DNA from: Kitasatospora sp. NBC_01266
Lineage (GTDB): Bacteria > Actinomycetota > Actinomycetes > Streptomycetales > Streptomycetaceae
Direction of reading: 5' to 3'
NCBI RefSeq assembly: GCF_036242395.1
Contig: NZ_CP108458.1
Span: forward strand, 4,464,001 to 4,528,000
DNA: 64,000 nucleotides
Made by a program: the position numbers and the translations under genes. Positions 43,421 through 52,032 of this stretch are shown piece by piece. The notes beneath the pieces were generated by a model that did no database searches, had not been told where the DNA came from, and was given only the letters and a program-made list of their open reading frames with translations. Position 1 is the first letter of the stretch; each line of letters begins with the position of its first letter.

Positions 43421-44458
43421 TCAGCGCTTGCGCAGGGCACGGGCCATGATGACCGCGCCGCCGAGCAGGGCGACGCCGCCACCGATCACCCAGGGCGCGC
43501 TGATCCGCCCCGGCAGCCGGGTGGCCACCGGCGCGGCGGCCTGCTGGTCGCCGTACCAGCGGCTGGCGGCCCGGGCGCGGGCGCTGCGGGCGGGCAGCGC
43601 CGGGGCGTAGCGGCCGCGCGGCGGGGCGTGGTCGACCTCCTCGGCGGAGCGGCCGACGATGCTGCGGCGGACCGGGCCGGCCAGGATGTCCTCGGGCGAG
43701 AGCGGCTCCTCGACGGAGCGCGGGTAGCCGTAGGGGACGTCGAGGCGGGCGGCGGGCTCGGCGGTGTCGGGGTCGCCCTCGGTCTGCGGGGCCTGGTCGC
43801 CGTCGGTGTCCGGCTCGGCGGGGGGCTCGGGGGAGAAGGCGATCAGGTCGGAGAGGTCGTCCGCGAAGAGGTCGTCGGGGAGCTCGTCACCGTCCTCCTC
43901 GTCCTCCTCCCGTTCGTCCCGCCCGTCGTCGTCCCGCTCGTCGTCGGGCACCACGGTGAGGACGGGGGTGCCCTTGAGCTCCGCGCCGAGCGCGGCGGCG
44001 AAACGATCCAGCAGGCGGCGGCCGGCGACCGCCAGCGCCTCCTCGTCGAGCTCGGCCAGCCGCCCGCCCGGGGTGAGGTCGCCGCTGAACCGCAGCACGG
44101 TAGCGGCCTCGTCGCCGGTGCCGGTCGGCTCGACCCGCAGCCGCAGGGTGGCCACCACCTCGCCGTCACCGCGGGCTTCCTGACCCTCGGCGAAGGCGGT
44201 GAGCACACCGGAGCCGCCGCTGCGGATCAGCGAGACGACGCCGCGGTAGGTGATGGTGGAGCCGCCGATCCGCACCCGGAGCCGACCGTTGATCTCCTCG
44301 GGGCCGGTGGCGGCGGAGCGCTTGGCAGCGGTGCGCCGCTCGGGTGTGTCGGAGGCATCGGTGCTCAGGCCGGGGACGCAGCGCGCGAGCAGCGCGGGGT
44401 CCGCCAGGGCGGGCTGGACGAGTTCGGCCGGCAGCTGGATGACAACCTCATGCTCCAT
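43421..44458 (-). CDS. CoxG-like SRPBCC domain protein with C-terminal membrane anchor
   Basis: 345-aa protein. Residues 1-155 form an SRPBCC/CoxG-like lipid- or ligand-binding domain (MEHEVVIQLPAELVQPALADPALLARCVPG; later GGRLAELDEEALAVAGRRLLDRFAAALG). The middle is a very acidic, probably disordered linker (DDERDDDGRDEREEDEEDG). The C-terminus has basic Arg-rich patches and one membrane helix (PWVIGGGVALLGGAVIMARAL) ending in RKR. Its name family comes from carbon monoxide dehydrogenase subunit G, but no such genes are nearby. Likely a membrane-tethered binding protein; ligand unknown. Co-directional with pyrE. Confidence 0.75.
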   Translation of the reverse strand: MEHEVVIQLPAELVQPALADPALLARCVPGLSTDASDTPERRTAAKRSAATGPEEINGRLRVRIGGSTITYRGVVSLIRSGGSGVLTAFAEGQEARGDGEVVATLRLRVEPTGTGDEAATVLRFSGDLTPGGRLAELDEEALAVAGRRLLDRFAAALGAELKGTPVLTVVPDDERDDDGRDEREEDEEDGDELPDDLFADDLSDLIAFSPEPPAEPDTDGDQAPQTEGDPDTAEPAARLDVPYGYPRSVEEPLSPEDILAGPVRRSIVGRSAEEVDHAPPRGRYAPALPARSARARAASRWYGDQQAAAPVATRLPGRISAPWVIGGGVALLGGAVIMARALRKR

Positions 44459-44548
44459 GCCTGTGAGCCTACCGATCCGTCCTGGGCGGCGGCGGGCACG
44501 GCACCGGGTTGGGGTGCGGACGGGGGTACGCGGTGGATCCGGGTGGTG

Positions 44549-46534
44549 TCAGCGGGGGTGCAGCAGGGTGCTCGGCGGGGGGAGCGGGGTGGGCCGCTCG
44601 GCGGCCAGCGCGGCAGCCGTGGCGGTGAGCTGCCCGGTGCTGAGCGAGCGCGGTGGCGGCGCGTCGGTGGCCAGCGCCAGGCCGGGCCGCTGGTCGCGGG
44701 CGGCGAGCAGTACCGCCGTCCGGTCGCCGCTGCCCGAGGGGTCGCAGGCCGGCCCGTGCCCCGGTACCGGGAACGGCACCGTCCACAGGCCCGCCGCGCG
44801 CAGGCCCGCCTCCGCCGTCCACAGGCCGGGCCCTCTCGGCGCGGGTACCGCGAGCCGGCCGCCGGGAGCCAGCCGGGCGGCGGCCAGCTGGTAGAACTCG
44901 GTCGCGTGGTACTCGCTGCGGGCCGCCCGCTCGGGCGCGGGCAGGTCGACCAGCACCGCGTCGAAGCGCCGCGGGCCGCCGTCGGCGCGCAGCCAGGCCA
45001 GCGGGTCGCCGGTGACCAGCCGCACCCGGGGGTCGGCGAAGGAGTGCCCGCCGAGCGCGGCCAGCTCCGGGTCGGTGCGGGCCAGCGCCGGCAGTGCCGG
45101 GTCGGGGGTGACCACCAGCACCTCGCGCACGCCCCGGTGGCGCAGCACCTCGCGCAGCGCGAGGCCGTCGCCGCCGCCGAGCAGCAGCACCCGGCCGTCG
45201 CCCGCGCCGGCCAGCGCGGGGTGCACCAGCGCCTCGTGGTAGCGGTACTCGTCCTGGCCGCAGGCGGCGAGCCGGCCGGCCTGGTAGAGCCGCAGCGGCT
45301 GGCCGGCGGCGCCCTGGGCGGGGACCCGGGCCGGGCCGGTCAGCACCAGCTCGCCGTACCGGCCCTGCACCGCCTGGCGGGGCTGGCCGCCGTAGAGCGC
45401 GTGCCGGGCGGCCCGCTCGATCGCGCCGGTGCAGGCGCCGGCCAGGGCGAGCACGGCCAGCACCGCGCCGCAGCCGGTCCAGAGCAGCGGCCTGGCCCGG
45501 CGGCTGGTCTCGTCGCGGAACAGCCAGAGCACCACCGCGGCGCCGGCCACCGCGTTGACGGCGCCGGTCAGCAGCGCGCCGGTGGCCTGGCCGAGCAGCG
45601 GCAGCAGCACGAAGGGGAAGGCCAGGCCGCCGATCAGCGCGCCGACGTAGTCGGCGGCGAACAGGTCGGCGGCGGCCCGGCCGGCCTCCTCCCGGCGGAT
45701 CCGCTGCAGCAGGGTGAGCAGCAGCGGGATCTCGGCACCGATCAGCAGCCCGATCGCGCAGGTCAGGCCGATCAGGGCGAGCTGGTAGCGGCCGAGCCAG
45801 GCCCAGCAGCTGTAGAGGGCGAGCACGCAGAGCCCGCCGGTCACCGCGAGCGCGCACTCGACCAGGGCGAAGGCGGTGGCCGGGCGGTGGGTGAGGTGTT
45901 TGGCCACCAGCGAGCCGACGCCCATCGCGAAGACCATCACGGAGAGCACCACGGAGGTCTGGGTGACCGAGTCGCCGAGCAGGTAGCCGCCGAGCGCGAC
46001 CAGCTCCAGCTCGTACACCAGTCCGCAGGCCGCACAGACGAAGGCGGCCAGCAGCACCAGCAGCCGGGCCGCGCGCGGTCGGCGCCGGGCGAGGGCGATG
46101 GGGGGCTCGGGCTGACCGGGGTTGCCGGGTTCGGCGGGACGGCCGGGTTCGCCGATGCGGGCGCGCGTCTGCGTCTGCCCGCGCGGAGCCGGTCGACCGC
46201 GCTCGTCCGTTCGGGCGTAGTCACCCGTTCGGGTGCGGCCGTCCGGGGGGGCCGGATCGTCCGTTCGGCCGGGGGCGCCGCTGGCGGCGAGGGGGCTCGG
46301 CCCGGCCCTGCCGTCCTGCGGGGCGCGGCTGCCGCGCAGGCGCAGGTGGACCCGCGGGCCGGGGTGCCGCACCGGGGCCGGCGGGGTCTCGGTGCGGCGC
46401 TCGGGCTGGCTCCGGGCCCGGGCCCGGCCGCGGGTACGGGGCCTGACCCGTACGGCCCGTGGCCGCGTGGGCCGTGCGGGTCCGTCGCGGTCGAGGCCGG
46501 GCTGGGTGGGTGGGTCCGCCGGCTGGTTGATCAC
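44549..46534 (-). CDS. Spermidine synthase-like membrane protein
   Basis: 661-aa protein fusing a multi-spanning membrane domain to a spermidine-synthase-like Rossmann domain. The first ~140 residues are Arg/Pro/Thr-rich and disordered. About seven membrane helices follow (VLLAAFVCAACGLVYELELVALGGYLLG is the typical start, then LLIGAEIPLLLTLLQRI). The C-terminal domain has VLLLGGGDGLALREVLRH, the nucleotide/aminopropyl-donor loop, and FDAVLVDLPAPERA, where the true enzyme has an Asp in a D-P/D-S motif. Polyamine synthesis is not certain, since many such fusions lack activity. The GTG at 46534 is tentative; a start nearer the membrane domain is possible. Confidence 0.75.
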   Translation of the reverse strand: MINQPADPPTQPGLDRDGPARPTRPRAVRVRPRTRGRARARSQPERRTETPPAPVRHPGPRVHLRLRGSRAPQDGRAGPSPLAASGAPGRTDDPAPPDGRTRTGDYARTDERGRPAPRGQTQTRARIGEPGRPAEPGNPGQPEPPIALARRRPRAARLLVLLAAFVCAACGLVYELELVALGGYLLGDSVTQTSVVLSVMVFAMGVGSLVAKHLTHRPATAFALVECALAVTGGLCVLALYSCWAWLGRYQLALIGLTCAIGLLIGAEIPLLLTLLQRIRREEAGRAAADLFAADYVGALIGGLAFPFVLLPLLGQATGALLTGAVNAVAGAAVVLWLFRDETSRRARPLLWTGCGAVLAVLALAGACTGAIERAARHALYGGQPRQAVQGRYGELVLTGPARVPAQGAAGQPLRLYQAGRLAACGQDEYRYHEALVHPALAGAGDGRVLLLGGGDGLALREVLRHRGVREVLVVTPDPALPALARTDPELAALGGHSFADPRVRLVTGDPLAWLRADGGPRRFDAVLVDLPAPERAARSEYHATEFYQLAAARLAPGGRLAVPAPRGPGLWTAEAGLRAAGLWTVPFPVPGHGPACDPSGSGDRTAVLLAARDQRPGLALATDAPPPRSLSTGQLTATAAALAAERPTPLPPPSTLLHPR

Positions 46535-46667
46535 GAAGAAACGCTAGGCGACGGACGCTGCGGATAGTTGCACTCGTTCGAGGGGTAGCGCCCTGGTTTG
46601 GTTTGACGAATCGTCACGGTGTTCGGAAGTGAGGAATCGTCAGCCGGGGTGCCGCCGGAACGACCCG

Positions 46668-46701
46668 GGTGATCCGGCGATCCCGGTGATCCGGCGATCC
46701 G
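46668..46701. repeat. 17-bp tandem repeat just beyond the DUF2617 stop codon
   Basis: GGTGATCCGGCGATCC plus C or G, twice in tandem, ending three bases from the stop (46705-46707) of the minus-strand DUF2617 gene. Confidence 0.85.
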
Positions 46702-46704
46702 CTG

Positions 46705-47508
46705 TCAGATGCCGGGTCTGGCCAGCGCGCAGCGGGCGCCCGGTCGCGGTGGGCCCGCCGCGACCAGTCCGCGCAGCACCAGGGAGGAGCGGGTGCAGAC
46801 CAGTCGGCCCTCCTGCGGGTAGGCGTGCCAGGTCCGCCAGAGCACCCGCTCCGCGCTGCCCTGCGCGACCAGGGCGGTGAAGGCGCTCGGGTCGCCGGGG
46901 AAGACCCCGGCCAGGCCGCGCGGGTGCTCGTCCACCAGGGCCAGGATCTCCTGTGCCCGAGCGGCGAAGACGTGCGGCGGCAGCGACTCGATCCGGGCCG
47001 CGAACTCGTACTCCCATCCGGCGACTTGTTCGGCCACCCGGGCCGGCAGCGGGGTGCGTCGGCCGGGCATGCAGGCCACCGTCTCCAGGCACTCGCCGGG
47101 GCCGGCCGCGATCACCACCTGGTGCGAGGCGCCCAGCAGGCGCAGCTGCACCGTGCCCGCCGCGCAGCCGTCGGCGCCGCTGCCCGCCTCGCCGCCCGTC
47201 CAGCTGCCGCCGCCGGCCGCTCTGCCGCCCGCTCTGCCGCCTGTCGCGCCACCGCTGGTGGCGCCCGCTGCGCCGTCGTCGGCCCGGGTGCGGCGGGAGG
47301 CCGGGCCGTCGAGGCGGACCGCGCCGACCGGCTCCGGTGTGCCGGCCCGGCCGTGGGACCCGGTCAGGCCGGTCGGCCCGGTCAGGGCGTCCGGGCCGGG
47401 CAGTGGCAGATCACGCACCGCGAGCGCGGGCAGCGGTCCGCCGCCGAGACACCAGGCCAGGTCACCGGCGCGGGTGTCGGTATAGGAGGTCTGCAGTGTG
47501 GTGAGCAT
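46705..47508 (-). CDS. DUF2617 family protein
   Basis: 267-aa protein of the DUF2617 family found across actinomycetes. The conserved N-terminus (MLTTLQTSYTDTRAGDLAWCLGG) and C-terminal half (VQLRLLGASHQVVIA; EYEFAARIESLPPHVFAARAQEIL; ERVLWRTWHAYPQEGRLVCTRS) frame a ~70-residue Gly/Ala/Arg/Thr-rich insertion (about 45-115) that looks disordered and is longer than I would expect for the family. Function unknown. The ATG at 47508 is clear. It precedes the spermidine-synthase-like gene by 170 bp. Confidence 0.8.
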   Translation of the reverse strand: MLTTLQTSYTDTRAGDLAWCLGGGPLPALAVRDLPLPGPDALTGPTGLTGSHGRAGTPEPVGAVRLDGPASRRTRADDGAAGATSGGATGGRAGGRAAGGGSWTGGEAGSGADGCAAGTVQLRLLGASHQVVIAAGPGECLETVACMPGRRTPLPARVAEQVAGWEYEFAARIESLPPHVFAARAQEILALVDEHPRGLAGVFPGDPSAFTALVAQGSAERVLWRTWHAYPQEGRLVCTRSSLVLRGLVAAGPPRPGARCALARPGI

Positions 47509-47948
47509 GCTGGGCTCCGCATTTCAGCTCCGTACGCGCCCCCCGTGCAGCGCCCGACTCGGCCGAAGGCGAGGTGGTTCGTTGCTGTGCGGTCCAGGAC
47601 GCGGCCGACCGTGGAAGGAAGGATTCCGGCTGGAGATTCAGCAGCAGAGAAGCACGAATTCTCCGGGTCCGTCAGGGATTTACCTATTCTTGTTGCACAT
47701 TCACCGTTCTGGGCGTAGTGCCTGGTCGGGTATGACCGGCCCGATGAACGAGATTGCTCGTTACGCGCCGTTCGGGCCGGAGTGCACCCCCCATGCGCCG
47801 GTTGCGCGCTGGATCGTGCGTGCGTAACTCGAGCAGGGCGCGCTGGGAGCGCTGCGCGCGGGCAACCGGGAAGCGCGGGACGGGGGGAGCGGCGCGCCGC
47901 CGCTAAATCGGTTGGCCGGGCCGGACAACCGTGGTTGCATCAGGCGGC
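47509..47948. promoter_or_regulatory. Divergent intergenic region between DUF2617 and valS
   Basis: 440 bp, lower in GC at its left part (GGGATTTACCTATTCTTGTTGCACATTC). A hairpin AGCGGCG-CGC-CGCCGCT lies at 47888-47904, 44 bases before valS. I looked for a T-box leader (conserved GGTACCGCG-type element) and saw none. No other motif assigned. Confidence 0.4.
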
Positions 47949-50516
47949 ATGACAGAAGCAACTCGTCCTTGGGACGTGCCGCAGCAGCCCTCGCTCACGG
48001 GGCTCGAAGAGAAGTGGGCGCGACACTGGGACGAGTCGGGTGTATACCGCTTCGACCGCTCGAAGACCCGGGCGGAGGTCTTCTCGATCGACACCCCGCC
48101 ACCCACCGCGAGCGGTGAGCTGCACATCGGCCATGTCTTCTCCTACACCCACACCGACGTCATCGCGCGCTACCAGCGGATGCGCGGGCGCGCGGTCTTC
48201 TATCCGATGGGCTGGGACGACAACGGCCTGCCCACCGAGCGGCGGGTGCAGAACCACTACGGCGTGCGCTGCGACCCCGCGCTGCCCTACGACCCTGACC
48301 TCACCCTGCCGGAGCGGCCAGGCAAGCAGCAACTGCCCATCTCCCGAAGGAACTTCATCGAGCTCTGTGAGCGGCTGACGCTGCTCGACGAGCAGGTGTT
48401 CGAGCAGGTCTGGCGCAGCCTGGGCCTCTCGGTCGACTGGGCGATGACCTACCGGACGATCGGCGATCAGGCCCGGGCCGCCGCGCAGCGTGCCTTCCTG
48501 CGCAACCTGGCGCGCGGCGAGGCCTACCTGGCCCAGGCGCCGACCCTGTGGGACACCACCTTCCGCACCGCCGTCGCCCAGGCCGAGCTGACCGACCGCG
48601 AACGCCCGGGTGCCTTCCATCAGTTGCGCTTCACCCTGCCGGGCGGTGCCGAGGCCGGCGCGGTCGAGGTCGCCACCACCCGCCCCGAACTGCTGCCCGC
48701 CTGCGTCGCGTTGGTCGCCCACCCGGACGATCCGCGCTACCGGGCGCTGATCGGCAGCACCGCCCGCACCCCGCTCTTCGGCGTCGAGGTCCCGGTCCTG
48801 GCGCACCGGCTGGCCGACCCGCAGAAGGGCACCGGGATCGCCATGGTCTGCACCTTCGGCGACACCACCGACGTCCTGTGGTGGCGCGAACTCCAGCTGC
48901 CCACCCGCTCGGTGCTCGGTCGCGAGGGCCGCTTCGCGGCCGAGCCGCCGAGCTGGCTGGAGTCCGAGGCGGCCCGGGCGGCCTACGCCGCACTGGCCGG
49001 CGCCACCGTGCACACCGGGCGCGAGCGGATCGTCGCGATGCTCCGCGAGAGCGGTGAACTGCTCGGCGAGCCACGGCAGATCAGTCACTCGGTGAAGTTC
49101 TTCGAGCGGGGTGACAAGCCGCTGGAGATCGTCACCACCCGCCAGTGGTACCTGCGCAACGGTGGCCGGGACACCGCCCTGCGAGATGAACTCCTCGCCA
49201 GGGGAGGCGAGTTGACCTGGCATCCGGCCCACATGAAGGTTCGCTACGACGCCTGGGTGAGCGGTCTGAACGGTGACTGGCTGATCAGCCGGCAGCGGTT
49301 CTTCGGCGTCCCCTTCCCGGTCTGGTACCCGCTGGACGCCCAGGGGCAGCCGCGCTACGACCGCCCGCTCACCCCGCCCGAGTCGGCGCTGCCGATCGAC
49401 CCGAGCAGTGAGGTCCCCGACGGCTACCGCGCCGAACAGCGCGACCAGCCCGGCGGGTTCACCGCCGATCCGGACGTGATGGACACCTGGGCGACCTCCT
49501 CGCTCACCCCGCAGATCGCCGCGGGCTGGGAGCGCGACCCGGACCTGTTCGCCCGGGTCTTCCCGATGGACCTGCGCCCGCAGGCCCACGAGATCATCCG
49601 CACCTGGCTCTTCTCGGCGGTGGTCCGCGCCCACAGCGAGCAGCAGGTGCTGCCCTGGCGGCACGCCGCGATCTCCGGCTGGATCCTGGACCCGGACCGC
49701 AAGAAGATGTCCAAGTCGGTGGGCAACGTGGTCACCCCGGCCGGGCTGCTGGCCGAGCACGGCTCGGACGCGGTCCGCTACTGGGCGGCCAGCGGGCGGC
49801 CCGGGACCGACACCGCCTTCGACACCGGCCAGATGAAGATCGGGCGCCGGCTGGCCGTCAAGCTGCTCAACGCGGGCCGGTTCGTGCTGGGGCTCGGCGC
49901 GCCCGGTCCCGGCGCCGCGGTCAGCGAGCCGCTGGACGCCGCGCTGCTGGCCGAGTTGGCGACGGTGGTCGAGTCCGCCACCGCGGCGCTCGACGCCTTC
50001 GACTACACCCAGGCGCTGGAGCTGACCGAGCGCTTCTTCTGGCGGTTCTGCGATGACTACCTGGAGCTGGTGAAGGACCGCGCCTACGGTGAGCGGGCCA
50101 CCCCGGCGGCCGTCGACTCGGCCCGGGCCGCGCTCACCGGCGCGCTCTCGGTGCTGCTGCGGCTGCTCGCGCCGTTCCTGCCGTTCGCCGCGGAGGAGGT
50201 CTGGTCCTGGTGGCAGCCCGGCTCGGTGCACCGGGCCGGTTGGCCGGACGCCGCCGAACTGCGCGCCCGGCTGGGCGGTACCGACGCCGACCCGGCCGTG
50301 CTGGCCACCGCGGCTCAGGTGATCGCGGGCGTCCGCAAGGCCAAGTCGCAGGCCCAGCTGTCGATGCGGACCGAGCTGGCGCGGGTGCTGGTCAGCGGGC
50401 CACCGCAGGCGCTGGACCGGCTGGCGCTGGTCCGCGACGACGTCTGCGCGGCCGGGCGGATCACGCGGTTGGCGACGGCCGCCGCCGCGGAGCTGACGGT
50501 CGCCGTCGAGCGCTGA
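47949..50516 (+). CDS. valS: Valyl-tRNA synthetase, archaeal-like type
   Basis: 855-aa class I synthetase charging tRNA-Val. The HIGH motif is ELHIGHVFSYTHTDVIARYQRMRG (His58 region), followed by FYPMGWDDNGLPTERRVQNHYG; the second signature is KKMSKSVGN (~586). The GWDDNGLPTE form and PTASGELHIGHVFSY belong to the archaeal-like ValRS group rather than the standard bacterial one (NVTGSLHMGHAF, GTDHAGIATQ). An editing (CP1) domain is present with EVATTRPELLPACVALVAHP. The protein lacks an obvious C-terminal coiled-coil arm. The ATG at 47949 starts MTEATRPWDVPQQPS. It may be a second ValRS alongside a bacterial-type copy elsewhere. Confidence 0.92.
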   Translation: MTEATRPWDVPQQPSLTGLEEKWARHWDESGVYRFDRSKTRAEVFSIDTPPPTASGELHIGHVFSYTHTDVIARYQRMRGRAVFYPMGWDDNGLPTERRVQNHYGVRCDPALPYDPDLTLPERPGKQQLPISRRNFIELCERLTLLDEQVFEQVWRSLGLSVDWAMTYRTIGDQARAAAQRAFLRNLARGEAYLAQAPTLWDTTFRTAVAQAELTDRERPGAFHQLRFTLPGGAEAGAVEVATTRPELLPACVALVAHPDDPRYRALIGSTARTPLFGVEVPVLAHRLADPQKGTGIAMVCTFGDTTDVLWWRELQLPTRSVLGREGRFAAEPPSWLESEAARAAYAALAGATVHTGRERIVAMLRESGELLGEPRQISHSVKFFERGDKPLEIVTTRQWYLRNGGRDTALRDELLARGGELTWHPAHMKVRYDAWVSGLNGDWLISRQRFFGVPFPVWYPLDAQGQPRYDRPLTPPESALPIDPSSEVPDGYRAEQRDQPGGFTADPDVMDTWATSSLTPQIAAGWERDPDLFARVFPMDLRPQAHEIIRTWLFSAVVRAHSEQQVLPWRHAAISGWILDPDRKKMSKSVGNVVTPAGLLAEHGSDAVRYWAASGRPGTDTAFDTGQMKIGRRLAVKLLNAGRFVLGLGAPGPGAAVSEPLDAALLAELATVVESATAALDAFDYTQALELTERFFWRFCDDYLELVKDRAYGERATPAAVDSARAALTGALSVLLRLLAPFLPFAAEEVWSWWQPGSVHRAGWPDAAELRARLGGTDADPAVLATAAQVIAGVRKAKSQAQLSMRTELARVLVSGPPQALDRLALVRDDVCAAGRITRLATAAAAELTVAVER

Positions 50517-50522
50517 GCTGCG

Positions 50523-50562
50523 GCGAAGCGGGGCGCCGACCGTGGTCGGCGCCCCGCTTCGC
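50523..50562. terminator. Bidirectional terminator between valS and the L,D-transpeptidase
   Basis: Nineteen paired bases (GCGAAGCGGGGCGCCGACC with its complement at 50544-50562) around a two-base GT spacer, just after the valS stop and before the minus-strand stop at 50581. Confidence 0.8.
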
Positions 50563-50580
50563 TGTACTGCCTTGTGCGGT

Positions 50581-51831
50581 CTACCAGTTGGACCAGGGCA
50601 CGTTCCAGCCGCCCAGGCCGTTGTCCGGCTGGACCTGCCCGCCGATCGAGTTCTTCACGATCACCACGTCGCCGATGATCGCGTCGGCGTAGAACTTGCC
50701 CGCCGGCGAGCTGTCGTCGCCGGCGTCCGTGTCCGGCAGGCCGATGCAGCCGTGGCTGATGTTCTCGTGCCCGGCGGCCTCGACGGCCTTGGGGTTGCCG
50801 TGCACGTAGGAGCCGGTGTCGGTGATCTTCAGCGCGTGCGGCTCGGTGACGTCGTAGCCCGGGCCCTTGATGTTGGTGGTGGACGAGACCATGTGCGCCA
50901 TCCGGTCCTTCTCGAAGACCACCATGGTGCCGTTCCACGACGGGTTGTCGTTCGCGCCGGCGGTGATCGGGATGGTCTGCGGCGCCTGGCCGTCCTCGAC
51001 CACGTTCATCATGTGGGTCGAGGCGTCCACCGTGCTGATCTTGGAGCGGCCGATGGTGAAGGACTCGTCCCGGTCGGAGTTGCCGTAGACGCCGGGGGAG
51101 ATCTCCACGTTCGAGGTGCGGTAGTGGACCGTCACCTTGGTGCCGGGCTTCCAGAAGTTCTGCGGGCGCAGGTCCAGCCAGTGGTCCTCGTCCAGCCAGT
51201 GGCCCTTGACCTGGCTGCCGTCCGAGGCGTCCACGGTGATCGCCTGCTGGACCGCCGCCTTGTTGACGACCTGCTGCCCGAAGTCGACCCGGATGATCAT
51301 GCCGACGCCATAGGTCGAGTTGCTGGTGATGTTGTCCATGGTGTGCGCCGTCTTGGCCGGCTTGAGCGTGGTGAAGCCGCTGGTGGTGCTGGTGGCGACC
51401 CCGTTCGCGTCCACCGCCTGCGCGTTGACCGTGTAGGCCGTCCCCACGGCCAGTCCGCCGGTCGGCGCCCAGCTCAGCCCGTCGGCCGCCAGCGTGCCGG
51501 CCACCGGCTTGCCGTCCGCCCCGGTGACGGCGACCTGGGTCAGCTTGCCGCTGGTCACCGAGACCTTCAACGCCCCGTTCGGCGCCACGTCCTGGCTGCC
51601 GTTCTTCGGCTCCACGTCGACCACGGCCGCCGAGGTCTTGGGCGCGGCCGAGGTGTTCCCGGCGGCCACCACGGGCGCCTTCCCCTGCGCGTTCCCCTGC
51701 GCGTGCGTGGCGCCGCCGCCACCCGTGCCGCCGTTCCCGCCACCGCAGGCGGTCGCCAGCAGCAGTACACCGCCCAGCAGCAGCGCGGTCCCGGCCCGCC
51801 GACCCGTGGCACGTATTCGAATCGACTGCAT
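50581..51831 (-). CDS. L,D-transpeptidase lipoprotein (YkuD family)
   Basis: 416-aa exported cell-wall enzyme. The signal peptide ends in a lipobox LLATAC, so it should be lipid-anchored. Two Ig-like domains follow (~65-250; VEPKNGSQDVAPNGALKVSV is typical of actinobacterial Ldt proteins). The YkuD catalytic domain contains HGNPKAVEAAGHENISHGCIGLP with catalytic Cys362 and its histidine partner. Such enzymes make 3-3 peptidoglycan cross-links and resist most penicillins. The ATG at 51831 is clear. The gene converges with valS. Confidence 0.93.
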   Translation of the reverse strand: MQSIRIRATGRRAGTALLLGGVLLLATACGGGNGGTGGGGATHAQGNAQGKAPVVAAGNTSAAPKTSAAVVDVEPKNGSQDVAPNGALKVSVTSGKLTQVAVTGADGKPVAGTLAADGLSWAPTGGLAVGTAYTVNAQAVDANGVATSTTSGFTTLKPAKTAHTMDNITSNSTYGVGMIIRVDFGQQVVNKAAVQQAITVDASDGSQVKGHWLDEDHWLDLRPQNFWKPGTKVTVHYRTSNVEISPGVYGNSDRDESFTIGRSKISTVDASTHMMNVVEDGQAPQTIPITAGANDNPSWNGTMVVFEKDRMAHMVSSTTNIKGPGYDVTEPHALKITDTGSYVHGNPKAVEAAGHENISHGCIGLPDTDAGDDSSPAGKFYADAIIGDVVIVKNSIGGQVQPDNGLGGWNVPWSNW

Positions 51832-52032
51832 GGCGCGTCTCCCCCTGGTTGCTCAGCGCGTTGCCCGGTCCGGCCGATCGCCCGCTGGCCGGCGATCGTC
51901 TCAATTCCACCTCATCTGACGGCCGGAAACGCATAAGAGTCGCATCAGGACCGGGACTGTCACAGAATCAGGACGTTCCAGGGCCCGCCCGGGACCGGGT
52001 GTCCGCGCCGGCCCTGCTGATCCGGCGGTCCG

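Noticed and set aside
47509..47948. Possible T-box riboswitch upstream of valS
   Set aside because: No conserved T-box element or specifier-loop arrangement could be found by eye.
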